A stretch of 13,871 bases of DNA, from assembly GCA_025965755.1 (NCBI GenBank), contig JAOPWI010000132.1, positions 1 through 13,871 on the forward strand, read 5' to 3'. This document shows, in pieces, positions 5,477 to 13,706 of this stretch (position 1 is the stretch's first letter; the number at the start of each line of letters is the position of its first letter). Under the pieces are notes generated by a model that was given only the letters and a program-made list of their open reading frames with translations, searched no databases and was not told the DNA's origin. The position numbers were made by a program, and so were the translations under genes. The stretch comes from Frankiales bacterium. Lineage in GTDB: Bacteria; Actinomycetota; Actinomycetes; Mycobacteriales; SCTD01.

Positions 5477-8158
5477 GTGACGAAGTACGTCTATGACTTC
5501 GCCGAGGGCGGGCGGGACATGAAAGACCTGCTCGGCGGCAAGGGCGCGAACCTCGCGGAGATGACGTCGCTCGGGTTGCCTGTCCCGCCCGGCTTCGTGA
5601 TCACCACCGAGGCCTGCCGCGCCTACCTCGCCAACGGCGAGGTGCCGTCCGAGCTGGCCGCCGAGGTCGACGAGCACCTGGCCGCGCTCGAGGCGCAGAT
5701 GGGCAAGCGCCTGGGCGACGCCGAGGACCCGCTGCTGGTCAGCGTGCGGTCCGGCGCCAAGTTCTCCATGCCCGGCATGATGGACACCGTCCTGAACATC
5801 GGCCTCAACGACGAGAGCGTCAACGGGCTGGCCAAGCAGTCCGGCAGCGAGCGCTTCGCGTGGGACTCCTACCGCCGGCTCGTCCAGATGTTCGGCAAGA
5901 CGGTGCTGGGCGTCGAGGGCTTCGAGGAGGTCCTGGACGAGGTCAAGAAGGCCAAGGGCACCAAGGACGACCTGGACCTGGACGAGGTCGACCTGCGCGC
6001 GGTCGTCGAGCGGTTCAAGGGGCTGGTGCAGGCCGCCACCGGGCAGCCGTTCCCGCAGGACCCGCGGGCGCAGATGGAGCTGGCCACCGCCGCGGTCTTC
6101 GACTCCTGGGACGGCGAGCGGGCGAAGCTGTACCGCCGGCAGGAGCGCATCCCGGCCGACCTGGGCACCGCGGTCAACATCTGCACGATGGTCTTCGGCA
6201 ACCTGGGCATGGACTCCGGCACCGGCGTCGCGTTCACCCGCGACCCGGCCAGCGGCGCGCAGGGCGTCTACGGCGACTACCTGCAGAACGCCCAGGGCGA
6301 GGACGTCGTCGCGGGCATCCGCAACACGCTCCCGCTGGCCGAGCTCGAGGGCCTGGACAAGGCGTCGTACGACCAGCTGCTCGGGGTCATGGAGACGCTG
6401 GAGCGGCACTACCGCGACCTGTGCGACATCGAGTTCACGATCGAGCGCGGCAAGCTCTGGATGCTGCAGACCCGGGTCGGCAAGCGGACCGCGGGTGCGG
6501 CGTTCCGCATCGCCACGCAGCTCGTCGACGAGGGGCTGATCAGCGAGGACGAGGCGCTCGACCGGGTGACCGGCGCCCAGCTCGTCCGCCTGATGTTCCC
6601 GGCCTTCGGCGCGACCGACGAGGCGACCAAGGACGAGACCCTGCTCGGCAAGGGCATGGGCGCGAGCCCCGGCGCGGCCGTCGGCAAGGTGGTGTTCGAC
6701 AGCGACACCGCGGTGGCCGCCGCCGCCCGCGGCGAGGACGTCATCCTCGTCCGGCGCGAGACGACCCCCGACGACCTGGCCGGCATGATCGCCGCCCAGG
6801 GCATCCTCACCAGCCGCGGCGGCAAGACGTCGCACGCGGCCGTCGTCGCCCGCGGCATGGGCAAGACCTGCGTCTGCGGCGCCGAGGACCTCGAGGTCGA
6901 CCTCGAGGCCAAGACCATCACCAGCCCCGACGGCACCGTGGTGGCCGAGGGTGACGTCGTGTCCATCGACGGCACGAGCGGCGCGGTCTACCTCGGCGCG
7001 GTGCCGGTGCGCCCGAGCCCGGTCGTGCAGTACTTCGAGGGCGAGCTCGACGTCGCCGAGAGCGACGACCTCGTCCGCGCCGTCGACCGGCTGGTGCGCC
7101 ACGCCGACGCGGCCCGCCGGCTGGCCGTGCGCGCCAACGCCGACAACGCCGAGGACGCCGAGCGGGCCCGCCGGTTCGGCGCCGCCGGCATCGGGCTGTG
7201 CCGCACCGAGCACATGTTCCTCGGCGACCGCCGCCAGCTGGTGGAGGACCTCGTGCTGGCCGACGGCCCGGAGGCGCAGGCCGAGGCGCTGGCAGCGCTG
7301 CTGCCGATGCAGCGCGAGGACTTCACCGGAATCCTGCGGGCGATGGACGGCCTGCCGGTGACGGTGCGCCTGATCGACCCGCCGCTGCACGAGTTCCTGC
7401 CCGACCTCACCGAGCTGTCGGTCGAGGTCGCCGTGGCCGAGGCCACCGGCCAGAGCATCGACCCGAGGCGGCAGGTGCTGCTGGACGCCGTACGTCGCCT
7501 GCACGAGCAGAACCCGATGATCGGCCTGCGCGGCGTGCGCCTCGGCCTGGTCATTCCGGGCCTGTTCGGCATGCAGGTGCGCGCGCTCGCCGAGGCGGCC
7601 AAGGGGCTGCGCGACGAGGGGCTGGACCCGCGGCCGGAGATCATGGTGCCGCTGGTCAGCGCGGTGCAGGAGCTCGAGATCGTCCGCGAGGAGGCGTTGC
7701 GGATCCTCGCCGAGGTCGGCGTCGAGGCGCTGGTCGGCACCATGATCGAGATCCCGCGGGCGGCGCTGACGGCCGGCCAGATCGCCGAGGCGGCCGACTT
7801 CTTCTCGTTCGGCACCAACGACCTCACCCAGATGGGCTGGGGCTTCAGCCGCGACGATGTCGAGGCGGCGTTCTTCTCCCGCTACCTCGACCTCGGCATC
7901 TTCGGCGTCAGCCCGTTCGAGTCGATCGACCGGGACGGCGTCGGCCGCCTGCTGGCCATCGCCGTCGAGGAGGGCCGGGCCGCCAAGCCGGGCCTGAAGG
8001 TCGGCGTCTGCGGCGAGCACGGCGGCGACCCCGACAGCGTCCACTTCTTCCACACCGCCGGGCTGGACTACGTCTCCTGCTCGCCGTTCCGGGTTCCCGT
8101 GGCGCGTCTGGAAGCCGGGCGCGCCGCCGTCGCGGCCGCGAGCAGCGACACTCGATAG
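5477..8158 (+). CDS. ppdK: Pyruvate, phosphate dikinase
   Basis: This 893-aa cytoplasmic enzyme reversibly converts pyruvate, ATP and phosphate to phosphoenolpyruvate, AMP and pyrophosphate, linking glycolysis and gluconeogenesis. The domains come in the usual order. An N-terminal ATP-grasp domain (about 1-340) contains GGKGANLAEM (20-29), SVRSGAKFSMPGMMDTVLNIG (89-109) and TRDPASG (254-260). The phosphohistidine domain has GGKTSHAAVVARGMG (448-462), with catalytic His453 and the Thr451 that regulatory proteins phosphorylate in some species. The C-terminal PEP/pyruvate TIM barrel (about 520-893) includes GLCRTEHMF (573-581), MIEIPRA (756-762), TNDLTQM (780-786) and Cys845 in GVCGEHGG, the general acid/base. 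Length is standard. The GTG start is supported by AGGAG. The gene abuts a DUF218 membrane protein. No PPDK regulatory protein gene is nearby. Confidence 0.98.
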   Translation: MTKYVYDFAEGGRDMKDLLGGKGANLAEMTSLGLPVPPGFVITTEACRAYLANGEVPSELAAEVDEHLAALEAQMGKRLGDAEDPLLVSVRSGAKFSMPGMMDTVLNIGLNDESVNGLAKQSGSERFAWDSYRRLVQMFGKTVLGVEGFEEVLDEVKKAKGTKDDLDLDEVDLRAVVERFKGLVQAATGQPFPQDPRAQMELATAAVFDSWDGERAKLYRRQERIPADLGTAVNICTMVFGNLGMDSGTGVAFTRDPASGAQGVYGDYLQNAQGEDVVAGIRNTLPLAELEGLDKASYDQLLGVMETLERHYRDLCDIEFTIERGKLWMLQTRVGKRTAGAAFRIATQLVDEGLISEDEALDRVTGAQLVRLMFPAFGATDEATKDETLLGKGMGASPGAAVGKVVFDSDTAVAAAARGEDVILVRRETTPDDLAGMIAAQGILTSRGGKTSHAAVVARGMGKTCVCGAEDLEVDLEAKTITSPDGTVVAEGDVVSIDGTSGAVYLGAVPVRPSPVVQYFEGELDVAESDDLVRAVDRLVRHADAARRLAVRANADNAEDAERARRFGAAGIGLCRTEHMFLGDRRQLVEDLVLADGPEAQAEALAALLPMQREDFTGILRAMDGLPVTVRLIDPPLHEFLPDLTELSVEVAVAEATGQSIDPRRQVLLDAVRRLHEQNPMIGLRGVRLGLVIPGLFGMQVRALAEAAKGLRDEGLDPRPEIMVPLVSAVQELEIVREEALRILAEVGVEALVGTMIEIPRAALTAGQIAEAADFFSFGTNDLTQMGWGFSRDDVEAAFFSRYLDLGIFGVSPFESIDRDGVGRLLAIAVEEGRAAKPGLKVGVCGEHGGDPDSVHFFHTAGLDYVSCSPFRVPVARLEAGRAAVAAASSDTR
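6889..6908. repeat. Perfect 20-bp palindrome inside ppdK
   Basis: CCTCGAGGTC followed by GACCTCGAGG is a perfect inverted repeat with no spacer. It falls in the codons for EDLEVDLE, just after the phosphohistidine domain. It probably comes from repeated Leu-Glu and Asp codons at high GC rather than from a site under selection. Confidence 0.9.
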
Positions 8159-8794
8159 GTGCCGTTCCTGCTGTTCTCCAAGACCCTGCGCCGCCTGGTG
8201 CTCGCCCTGCTGCTGGCCGTCCTGGTCGTGCTGGGCGGCACCGCGGCCGGCGTCTGGTGGACCGCGCGGGCCGACGACCGCACGCGCAGCGACGCGATCG
8301 TCGTGCTCGGGGCGTCGCAGTTCGACGGCCGCCCCAGCCCCGTCCTGACCGCCCGGCTCGAGCACGCCAGGACGCTGTACGAGGCGGGTGTCGCTCCCCG
8401 GGTGATCACTGTCGGCGGCGGCGCGCCCGGCGACCGGTTCACCGAGGCGCAGGCCGGCGAGCGGTACCTGCGCAGCCGCGGCGTCGACCGCTACGACATC
8501 CTCGCGCTCGGCGAGGGCCGGGACACGCTGCGCAGCCTGCAGGCGCTCGAGCGCACCATGCAGGAGCGGGGCTGGCGCAGCATCGTCATCGTCACCGACC
8601 CGTGGCACTCCATGCGCAGCCGGCGGATGGCCAGCGACCTCGGCCTGCAGGCGGTCACCTCGCCCACCCGCAGCGGCCCGTCGGTGCGCACCCGCGAGAC
8701 CGAGCTGCGCTACATCGCCCGGGAGACGGCGGCGTACCTCTACTACCGCGCCTTCGGCGGCACCGTCGGCGAGGGCGTCCCCGGCGCGGTCTGA
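8159..8794 (+). CDS. Membrane-anchored DUF218/YdcF-family protein
   Basis: This 211-aa protein has one N-terminal membrane segment (about 11-33) after a short basic start (SKTLRR), then a DUF218 domain (about 44-200) related to YdcF, SanA and ElyC. Family features visible are SDAIVVLGA (44-52), the variable loop with RPSPVLTARLEHA (58-70), ITVGGGAPG (83-91), the S/T-E-A helix (TEAQAGERYL 95-104), and TDPWHSMRSRRMA (146-158), which carries the conserved His-x2-Arg of the putative active site. Homologues act in envelope biogenesis or vancomycin tolerance in enterobacteria and YdcF binds S-adenosylmethionine, but the reaction is unknown. The GTG directly follows the ppdK stop (TAG then GTG) with no ribosome site, so it should be translationally coupled to ppdK. 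Only one membrane segment is present, so the domain is expected on the outer face if the topology follows the positive-inside rule. Confidence 0.85.
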   Translation: MPFLLFSKTLRRLVLALLLAVLVVLGGTAAGVWWTARADDRTRSDAIVVLGASQFDGRPSPVLTARLEHARTLYEAGVAPRVITVGGGAPGDRFTEAQAGERYLRSRGVDRYDILALGEGRDTLRSLQALERTMQERGWRSIVIVTDPWHSMRSRRMASDLGLQAVTSPTRSGPSVRTRETELRYIARETAAYLYYRAFGGTVGEGVPGAV

Positions 8795-8863
8795 ACGGCC
8801 CGGGCGCCGGCCCGAGGGCGTGGCGCGGAGCGACGGGACCGGCCCGGGGCAGCGCGCCCCCCG

Positions 8864-8869
8864 TACGCT
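8864..8869 (+). promoter_or_regulatory. -10 box (TACGCT) for leaderless dgt
   Basis: TACGCT lies 7 nt before the ATG at 8877. It favours this start over the in-frame GTG at 8820, which would place the promoter inside the coding region. The 82-nt gap after the DUF218 gene has no other clear signal apart from a weak 5-bp stem at 8801-8814. Confidence 0.55.
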
Positions 8870-8876
8870 GGGGGCG

Positions 8877-10094
8877 ATGACGGCGGACGAGCAGCGCTGG
8901 GTGGACGAGCCCGGCCAGCGGTCCGGCCGCACCGCCTACCAGCGCGACCGCGCGCGGGTGCTGCACTCCGGCGCGCTGCGCCGCCTGGCCGGCAAGACCC
9001 AGGTCGTCGAGCCGCACGGGCCGGGAGCCGCCGTCCCGCGCACCCGGCTCACGCACTCGCTGGAGTGCGCGCAGATCGGCCGGGAGCTCGGTGCCGCGCT
9101 CGGCTGCGACCCCGACCTGGTGGACGCTGCCTGCCTGGCCCACGACCTGGGCCACCCGCCGTACGGGCACAACGGTGAGACCGCGCTGGACGCGGTGGCC
9201 CAGGCCTGCGGCGGGTTCGAGGGCAACGCCCAGTCGCTGCGGGTGCTGACCCGCCTGGAGGTCAAGGTGCCCGGGGCCGGGCTCAACCTGACCCGGGCCG
9301 CGCTCGACGCGTCGACGAAGTATCCCTGGCCGCGCCGCGAGGGCACCCGCAAGTACGGCGTCTACGCCGACGACCGGGCCGTCTTCGACTGGGTGCGCCA
9401 GGGCGCGCCCGAGGGCCGGCGCTGCCTGGAGGCGCAGGTCATGGACTGGGCCGACGACGTCGCCTACTCCGTGCACGACCTGGAGGACGGCGTGCTGTCG
9501 GGCATGGTGTCGCTGGAGCAGCTGCGCCGGCCCGAGGAGCGGGCGGCGCTGGCCGAGCTGGCGGCGACCCACTACTCGCAGGCCGGCGCGGGGGAGCTCG
9601 AGCAGGCGCTGACCGCGCTGCTGGACGGGCCGGACTGGCCGCGCGCCTACGACGCCAGCGAGGCGGCCGCCGCGCAGCTGAAGAACCTCACGAGCAGCCT
9701 CATCGGCCGCTTCTGCTGGGCCGCCGAGCGGGCGACCCGCAGGGCGTACGGGGACGGGCCGTTGCGGCGCTACGACGCCGACCTGGTGGTGCCGGCCCGG
9801 GAGCGGGCCGAGTGCGCCGTGCTCAAGGCGGTCACCGCCCGCTACGTCATGGCCCGCCCGGGGGTGGTGGCCACTCAGCAGCGGGAACGCGAGCTGGTCG
9901 TCGAGCTGGTCGAGGCGCTCACCGACCGGCCCGAGGAGCTCGACCGCCCGGCCGCCGCGGCCTTCACCGCCGCGCCCGACGACGCCGGCCGGCTGCGCGC
10001 CGTCGTCGACGCCGTGGCCAGCCTGACCGACGCCGCCGCAGTGGCCCTGCACAGCCGTCTCGTGAGCCGGTCGGCGCGGGCCGCCGGACACTAG
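8877..10094 (+). CDS. dgt: Deoxyguanosinetriphosphate triphosphohydrolase-like dNTPase
   Basis: This HD-domain dNTP triphosphohydrolase removes intact triphosphate from dNTPs and so tunes dNTP pools. From ATG 8877 it is 405 aa. Metal-site residues are visible: His60 in RTRLTHSLE, His89-Asp90 in LAHDLGHPPYGHNGE (87-101), and Asp193/Asp194 in WADDVAYSVHDLEDG (191-205). RDRARVLHSGALRRLAGKTQV (23-43) is the family's N-terminal substrate-binding block. The start was moved 19 codons in from the longest frame: a -10 box sits 7 nt before this ATG, and the removed residues (MARSDGTGPGQ...) do not resemble the family. It precedes dnaG by 37 nt. The dgt-dnaG order is known in other actinobacteria. Its TAG stop doubles as the start of the dnaG -10 box. 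Confidence 0.94.
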   Translation: MTADEQRWVDEPGQRSGRTAYQRDRARVLHSGALRRLAGKTQVVEPHGPGAAVPRTRLTHSLECAQIGRELGAALGCDPDLVDAACLAHDLGHPPYGHNGETALDAVAQACGGFEGNAQSLRVLTRLEVKVPGAGLNLTRAALDASTKYPWPRREGTRKYGVYADDRAVFDWVRQGAPEGRRCLEAQVMDWADDVAYSVHDLEDGVLSGMVSLEQLRRPEERAALAELAATHYSQAGAGELEQALTALLDGPDWPRAYDASEAAAAQLKNLTSSLIGRFCWAAERATRRAYGDGPLRRYDADLVVPARERAECAVLKAVTARYVMARPGVVATQQRERELVVELVEALTDRPEELDRPAAAAFTAAPDDAGRLRAVVDAVASLTDAAAVALHSRLVSRSARAAGH

Positions 10095-10097
10095 ACT
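10092..10097 (+). promoter_or_regulatory. -10 box (TAGACT) for dnaG, overlapping the dgt stop codon
   Basis: TAGACT is a near-ideal actinobacterial -10 hexamer. Its TAG is the dgt stop codon. A start site about 7 nt downstream falls at the beginning of a GC hairpin (10103-10118), so dnaG can be expressed apart from dgt. No good -35 is seen. Confidence 0.55.
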
Positions 10098-10102
10098 CGC
10101 CC

Positions 10103-10118
10103 CGCCCCCACAGGGGCG
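10103..10118 (+). promoter_or_regulatory. 5' leader hairpin of dnaG
   Basis: CGCCCC and GGGGCG form a 6-bp GC stem with a CACA loop, ending 2 nt before the GGAGG ribosome site. If transcription starts near 10104, the hairpin is at the extreme 5' end of the mRNA, where it could protect the message or limit ribosome access. It could equally act as a weak terminator for dgt. Confidence 0.4.
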
Positions 10119-10120
10119 CG

Positions 10121-10125
10121 GGAGG
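10121..10125 (+). promoter_or_regulatory. Ribosome binding site GGAGG for dnaG
   Basis: GGAGG lies 6 nt before ATG 10132 and fixes the start. It is the strongest ribosome site before a major gene in the window and lies right next to the leader hairpin. Confidence 0.8.
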
Positions 10126-10131
10126 TGGACG

Positions 10132-11984
10132 ATGGCTGGGCGGATCCGGGACGAGGACGTCGTCCTCGTCCGCGAGCGCGCCGACCTCGCCGACGTGGTC
10201 GTCGAGTCAGGGGTGCAGCTGCGCTCCGCGGGCGGCGGGCGGCTCAAGGGGCTGTGCCCCTTCCACGACGAGAAGACGCCGTCGTTCAACGTCAACCCGA
10301 CCGTCGGCTACTTCATGTGCTTCGGGTGCGGTGAGTCCGGTGACGTCATCACGTTCCTGCGCAAGCACGAGCAGCTGTCCTTTGTCGAGGCGATCGAGAA
10401 GCTCGCCGGCCGCTTCGGCATCGACCTGCAGTACGAGCAGGGCGGCTCGGCCCCGGGCCGGCAGACCTCCCACCGCACCCGGCTGGTGGAGGCGCACCGG
10501 CTGGCCGTCCGCTTCTACACCGAGCAGCTCGGGGCGGCCGGGGCCGAGGGCGCGCGGGCGTTCCTCGCCGAGCGCGGGTTCGACCAGGCGGCGGCCGCGG
10601 CGTACTCCCTGGGCTATGCGCCCGAGGGCTGGGACGTGCTGGTCAAGCACCTGCGCGGGCAGGGCTTCTCCGACGAGCACCTGATCTCCTCAGGGCTCGC
10701 CTCGCAGGGCAGCCGCGGCGCGATCGACCGCTTCCGCAACCGCCTGGTCTGGCCGATCCGCGACATCACCGGCGACCCGATCGGGTTCGGCGCCCGCAAG
10801 CTGTCCGCCGACCCGCGCGATGACAGCCCGAAGTACCTCAACACCCCCGAGACGCCGATCTACAAGAAGAGCCACGTGCTGTACGGCGTGGACCTCGCCA
10901 AGAAGGAGATCGCCAAGCGCCGGCAGGCGGTGGTCGTGGAGGGGTACACCGACGTCATGGCGTGCCACCTGGCGGGCGTGCCGACGGCCGTGGCGACCTG
11001 TGGCACGGCGTTCGGTGGTGACCACATCTCGGTGCTGCGCCGCCTGCTCATGGACCAGGACGAGTTCCGCGGCGAGGTGGTCTTCCTCTTCGACGGCGAC
11101 GCCGCCGGCCAGAAGGCGGCGCTCAAGGCCTTCGACGACGACCAGCGGTTCGTGGCGCAGACCTTCATCGCGGTGTCGCCCGGCGGCATGGACCCGTGCG
11201 AGCTGCGACTGGCCCGCGGCGACGCGGCGGTGCGCGACCTGGTGGCATCCCGGGTGCCACTGGTGGAGTTCGCGATCCGCTCGATGCTGGCGAAGTACGA
11301 CCTCGACACCGCCGAGGGGCGCGTGCAGGCGCTCGCCGCCACCGCCCCGCTCGTCGCCAAGGTCAAGGACCGGGCCCTGCGGCCGGAGTACGCCCGCCGC
11401 CTGGCCGGCTGGCTGGGCATGGACCTCGAGGCGGTCGTCGCCCGGGTGGCCGAGCAGTCGGGCGAGGCCCGCGCGCCCCAGCAGCGCCGGGCGCCGGCCC
11501 GACCGGCCAGCCGCGACCAGGTGGTCCTGGAGCTCGAGCGCGAGGCGGTCAAGCTCGCCGTGCAGGCGCCCGTGCTCGTCGCGCCGCGCTACGACGACCT
11601 CGACGAGGACGTCTTCACCGACCCGGCGCTGCGGGCCGTGCACCAGCTCGTGCTCGTGGCCGGCGGCGTGTCCGGGCAGGTCGGCGGGGAGCAGTGGGTC
11701 TCGCTGCTGCGCGAGGTGGCGCCCGACGACGCGGCCCGCCAGGTGGTCGCCCAGCTGGCGGTCGAGCCGCCGCGCACCGACGGCGAGCCCGACGCGCGCT
11801 ATGCCACCGCGGTGCTCAACCGGCTGCAGGAGTTCGCCGCGACCCGCCAGGTCGCCGAGCTGAAGAGCCGGCTGCAACGGGTCAACCCGGTCGAGGAGCC
11901 GGAGGGCTACCGGCGGCTGTTCGGCGAGCTGGTCGCGCTGGAGCAGACCGTACGAGCCCTGCGCGAGCGAGGGATCGGGGAGCT

Positions 11985-11988
<4 letters not shown>
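10132..11988 (+). CDS. dnaG: DNA primase
   Basis: This 618-aa primase makes RNA primers at the replication fork together with the replicative helicase DnaB. The N-terminal zinc-binding domain (about 1-100) shows a Cys-x2-His...Cys-x2-Cys site: Cys42, His45, Cys63 and Cys66. The RNA-polymerase core follows, with the RNAP-basic stretch FRNRLVWPIRD (201-211) and GFGARKL (218-224). The TOPRIM metal residues are Glu270 in VVEGYTDVM (268-276), Asp321 and Asp323 in FDGDAAG (320-326), and Asp354 in GMDPCE. Residues after about 440 form the helicase-binding region, beginning with a Pro/Arg-rich linker (QQRRAPARPAS). Length is normal for actinobacteria. The ATG has GGAGG 6 nt upstream. It lies 37 nt after dgt, and its stop overlaps the GTG of a sigma factor gene by 4 bases. 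Confidence 0.98.
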
Positions 11989-13121
<1,133 letters not shown>

Positions 13122-13177
13122 GCCGGTCGCTCGGGCCTGCTGGCGCCGGTGGCCGGGCCGCTGCGGGCGGGCGCGCC

Positions 13178-13183
13178 TAGGCT
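13178..13183 (+). promoter_or_regulatory. -10 box (TAGGCT) for leaderless 13190 gene
   Basis: TAGGCT lies 6 nt before ATG 13190. As at 51-56, its TAG is an in-frame stop four codons before the start, so the start cannot lie farther upstream. No ribosome site is present. Confidence 0.6.
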
Positions 13184-13189
13184 CGGGAC

Positions 13190-13681
13190 ATGCCGCTGTT
13201 CCGCCGCAACCGCCCGCCCGAGGCGGTCACCGCCGTCCCGATCGAGCCGGGCGACCGCCGCCTGGCCTGGGCCGTGACCACCGACGGCGAGCCCGTCGTG
13301 GCGACCGCGCGCGGGCTGCTGCTTCCTGGCCGGGAGCGGCTGGCGTGGGGCCGGGTCGAGCGGGCCGGCTGGCAGCGACCCCGGCTGGTCGTGGTCGAGG
13401 TCGCCGAGATCGAGGGCACCGGGCCGACCGTCGCGGTGGAGCTCGCGCAGGAGGGTGACCTGCCCGACGTCGTCCACACCCGGGTCACCGGCAGCGTCGC
13501 CTGGTCGAGCCACGCGAAGCTGCAGCCCGCCGGCGGCGTGCGGGTCGTCGGCCGGCGCTCGCCCGGTCTCGAGGTGCTCGACTGGCAGCTGGTCTTCGAC
13601 CAGGGCACCGACCCGGATGACCCGGTGATCCGGGCCCAGGCGCAGGCGATTCTCGAGGGCGCCCGCCGCACCATCGGCTGA
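13190..13681 (+). CDS. Small cytoplasmic protein of unknown function
   Basis: I do not recognise a named family for this 163-aa protein. It has a basic N-terminus (MPLFRRNRPPE), no signal peptide or membrane segment, and a strand-rich middle resembling a PH-like or small beta-barrel fold: repeated short strands such as LAWAVTTDGEPVVATARGLLL (24-44), LVVVEVAEI and PTVAVEL. It ends in a helix (RAQAQAILEGARRTIG). The phrase GEPVVATARGLLLPG followed by RLAWGRVERA resembles actinobacterial proteins in which a bacterial PH-like domain is followed by a C-terminal helix, but no catalytic residues can be seen and I assign no function. It is its own unit with a leaderless promoter, 68 nt after the sigma gene, and converges on the membrane protein at the window edge. 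The coding assignment rests on strong third-position GC bias, the intact frame and the promoter. Confidence 0.75.
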   Translation: MPLFRRNRPPEAVTAVPIEPGDRRLAWAVTTDGEPVVATARGLLLPGRERLAWGRVERAGWQRPRLVVVEVAEIEGTGPTVAVELAQEGDLPDVVHTRVTGSVAWSSHAKLQPAGGVRVVGRRSPGLEVLDWQLVFDQGTDPDDPVIRAQAQAILEGARRTIG

Positions 13682-13706
13682 GCCGCCCGGCGGAGACGCC
13701 CGGCGC
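13682..13706. terminator. GC-rich gap with 9-nt direct repeat, possible weak terminator
   Basis: The 25-nt gap between convergent genes contains CGCCCGGCG twice (13684-13692 and 13697-13705) separated by GAGA. A small GGCG-GAGA-CGCC stem-loop (13689-13700) with a GNRA-type loop is possible. It is too short to be a confident terminator. Confidence 0.25.

Noticed and set aside
8801..8814. Terminator after the DUF218 gene (CGGGC-GCCG-GCCCG)
   Set aside because: The stem is only 5 bp with a 4-nt loop and no U-tract. Such short GC inversions are frequent by chance at this composition.
8820..8876. Longer dgt N-terminus starting at GTG 8820
   Set aside because: The 19 extra residues are not family-like, and a -10 box sits 7 nt before ATG 8877.
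5216..8932. A 1238-aa open frame on the minus strand across ppdK and its neighbours
   Set aside because: It is the shadow of ppdK, created by GC-rich third positions. The product is low-complexity (Ala/Gly/Val/Arg/Asp/His), has no domain, and the opposite strand encodes intact, motif-rich PPDK, DUF218 and Dgt.
11196..11984. Extension of the sigma frame 263 codons upstream within dnaG
   Set aside because: The extension is Arg/Gly/Pro-rich shadow of dnaG. The region 1.1-like start follows directly after GTG 11985, which overlaps the dnaG stop.
13122..13177. tRNA or terminator after the sigma gene
   Set aside because: No cloverleaf or TPsiC-like block is visible in these 56 nt, and only overlapping short GC complementarities exist, none forming a clean stem.
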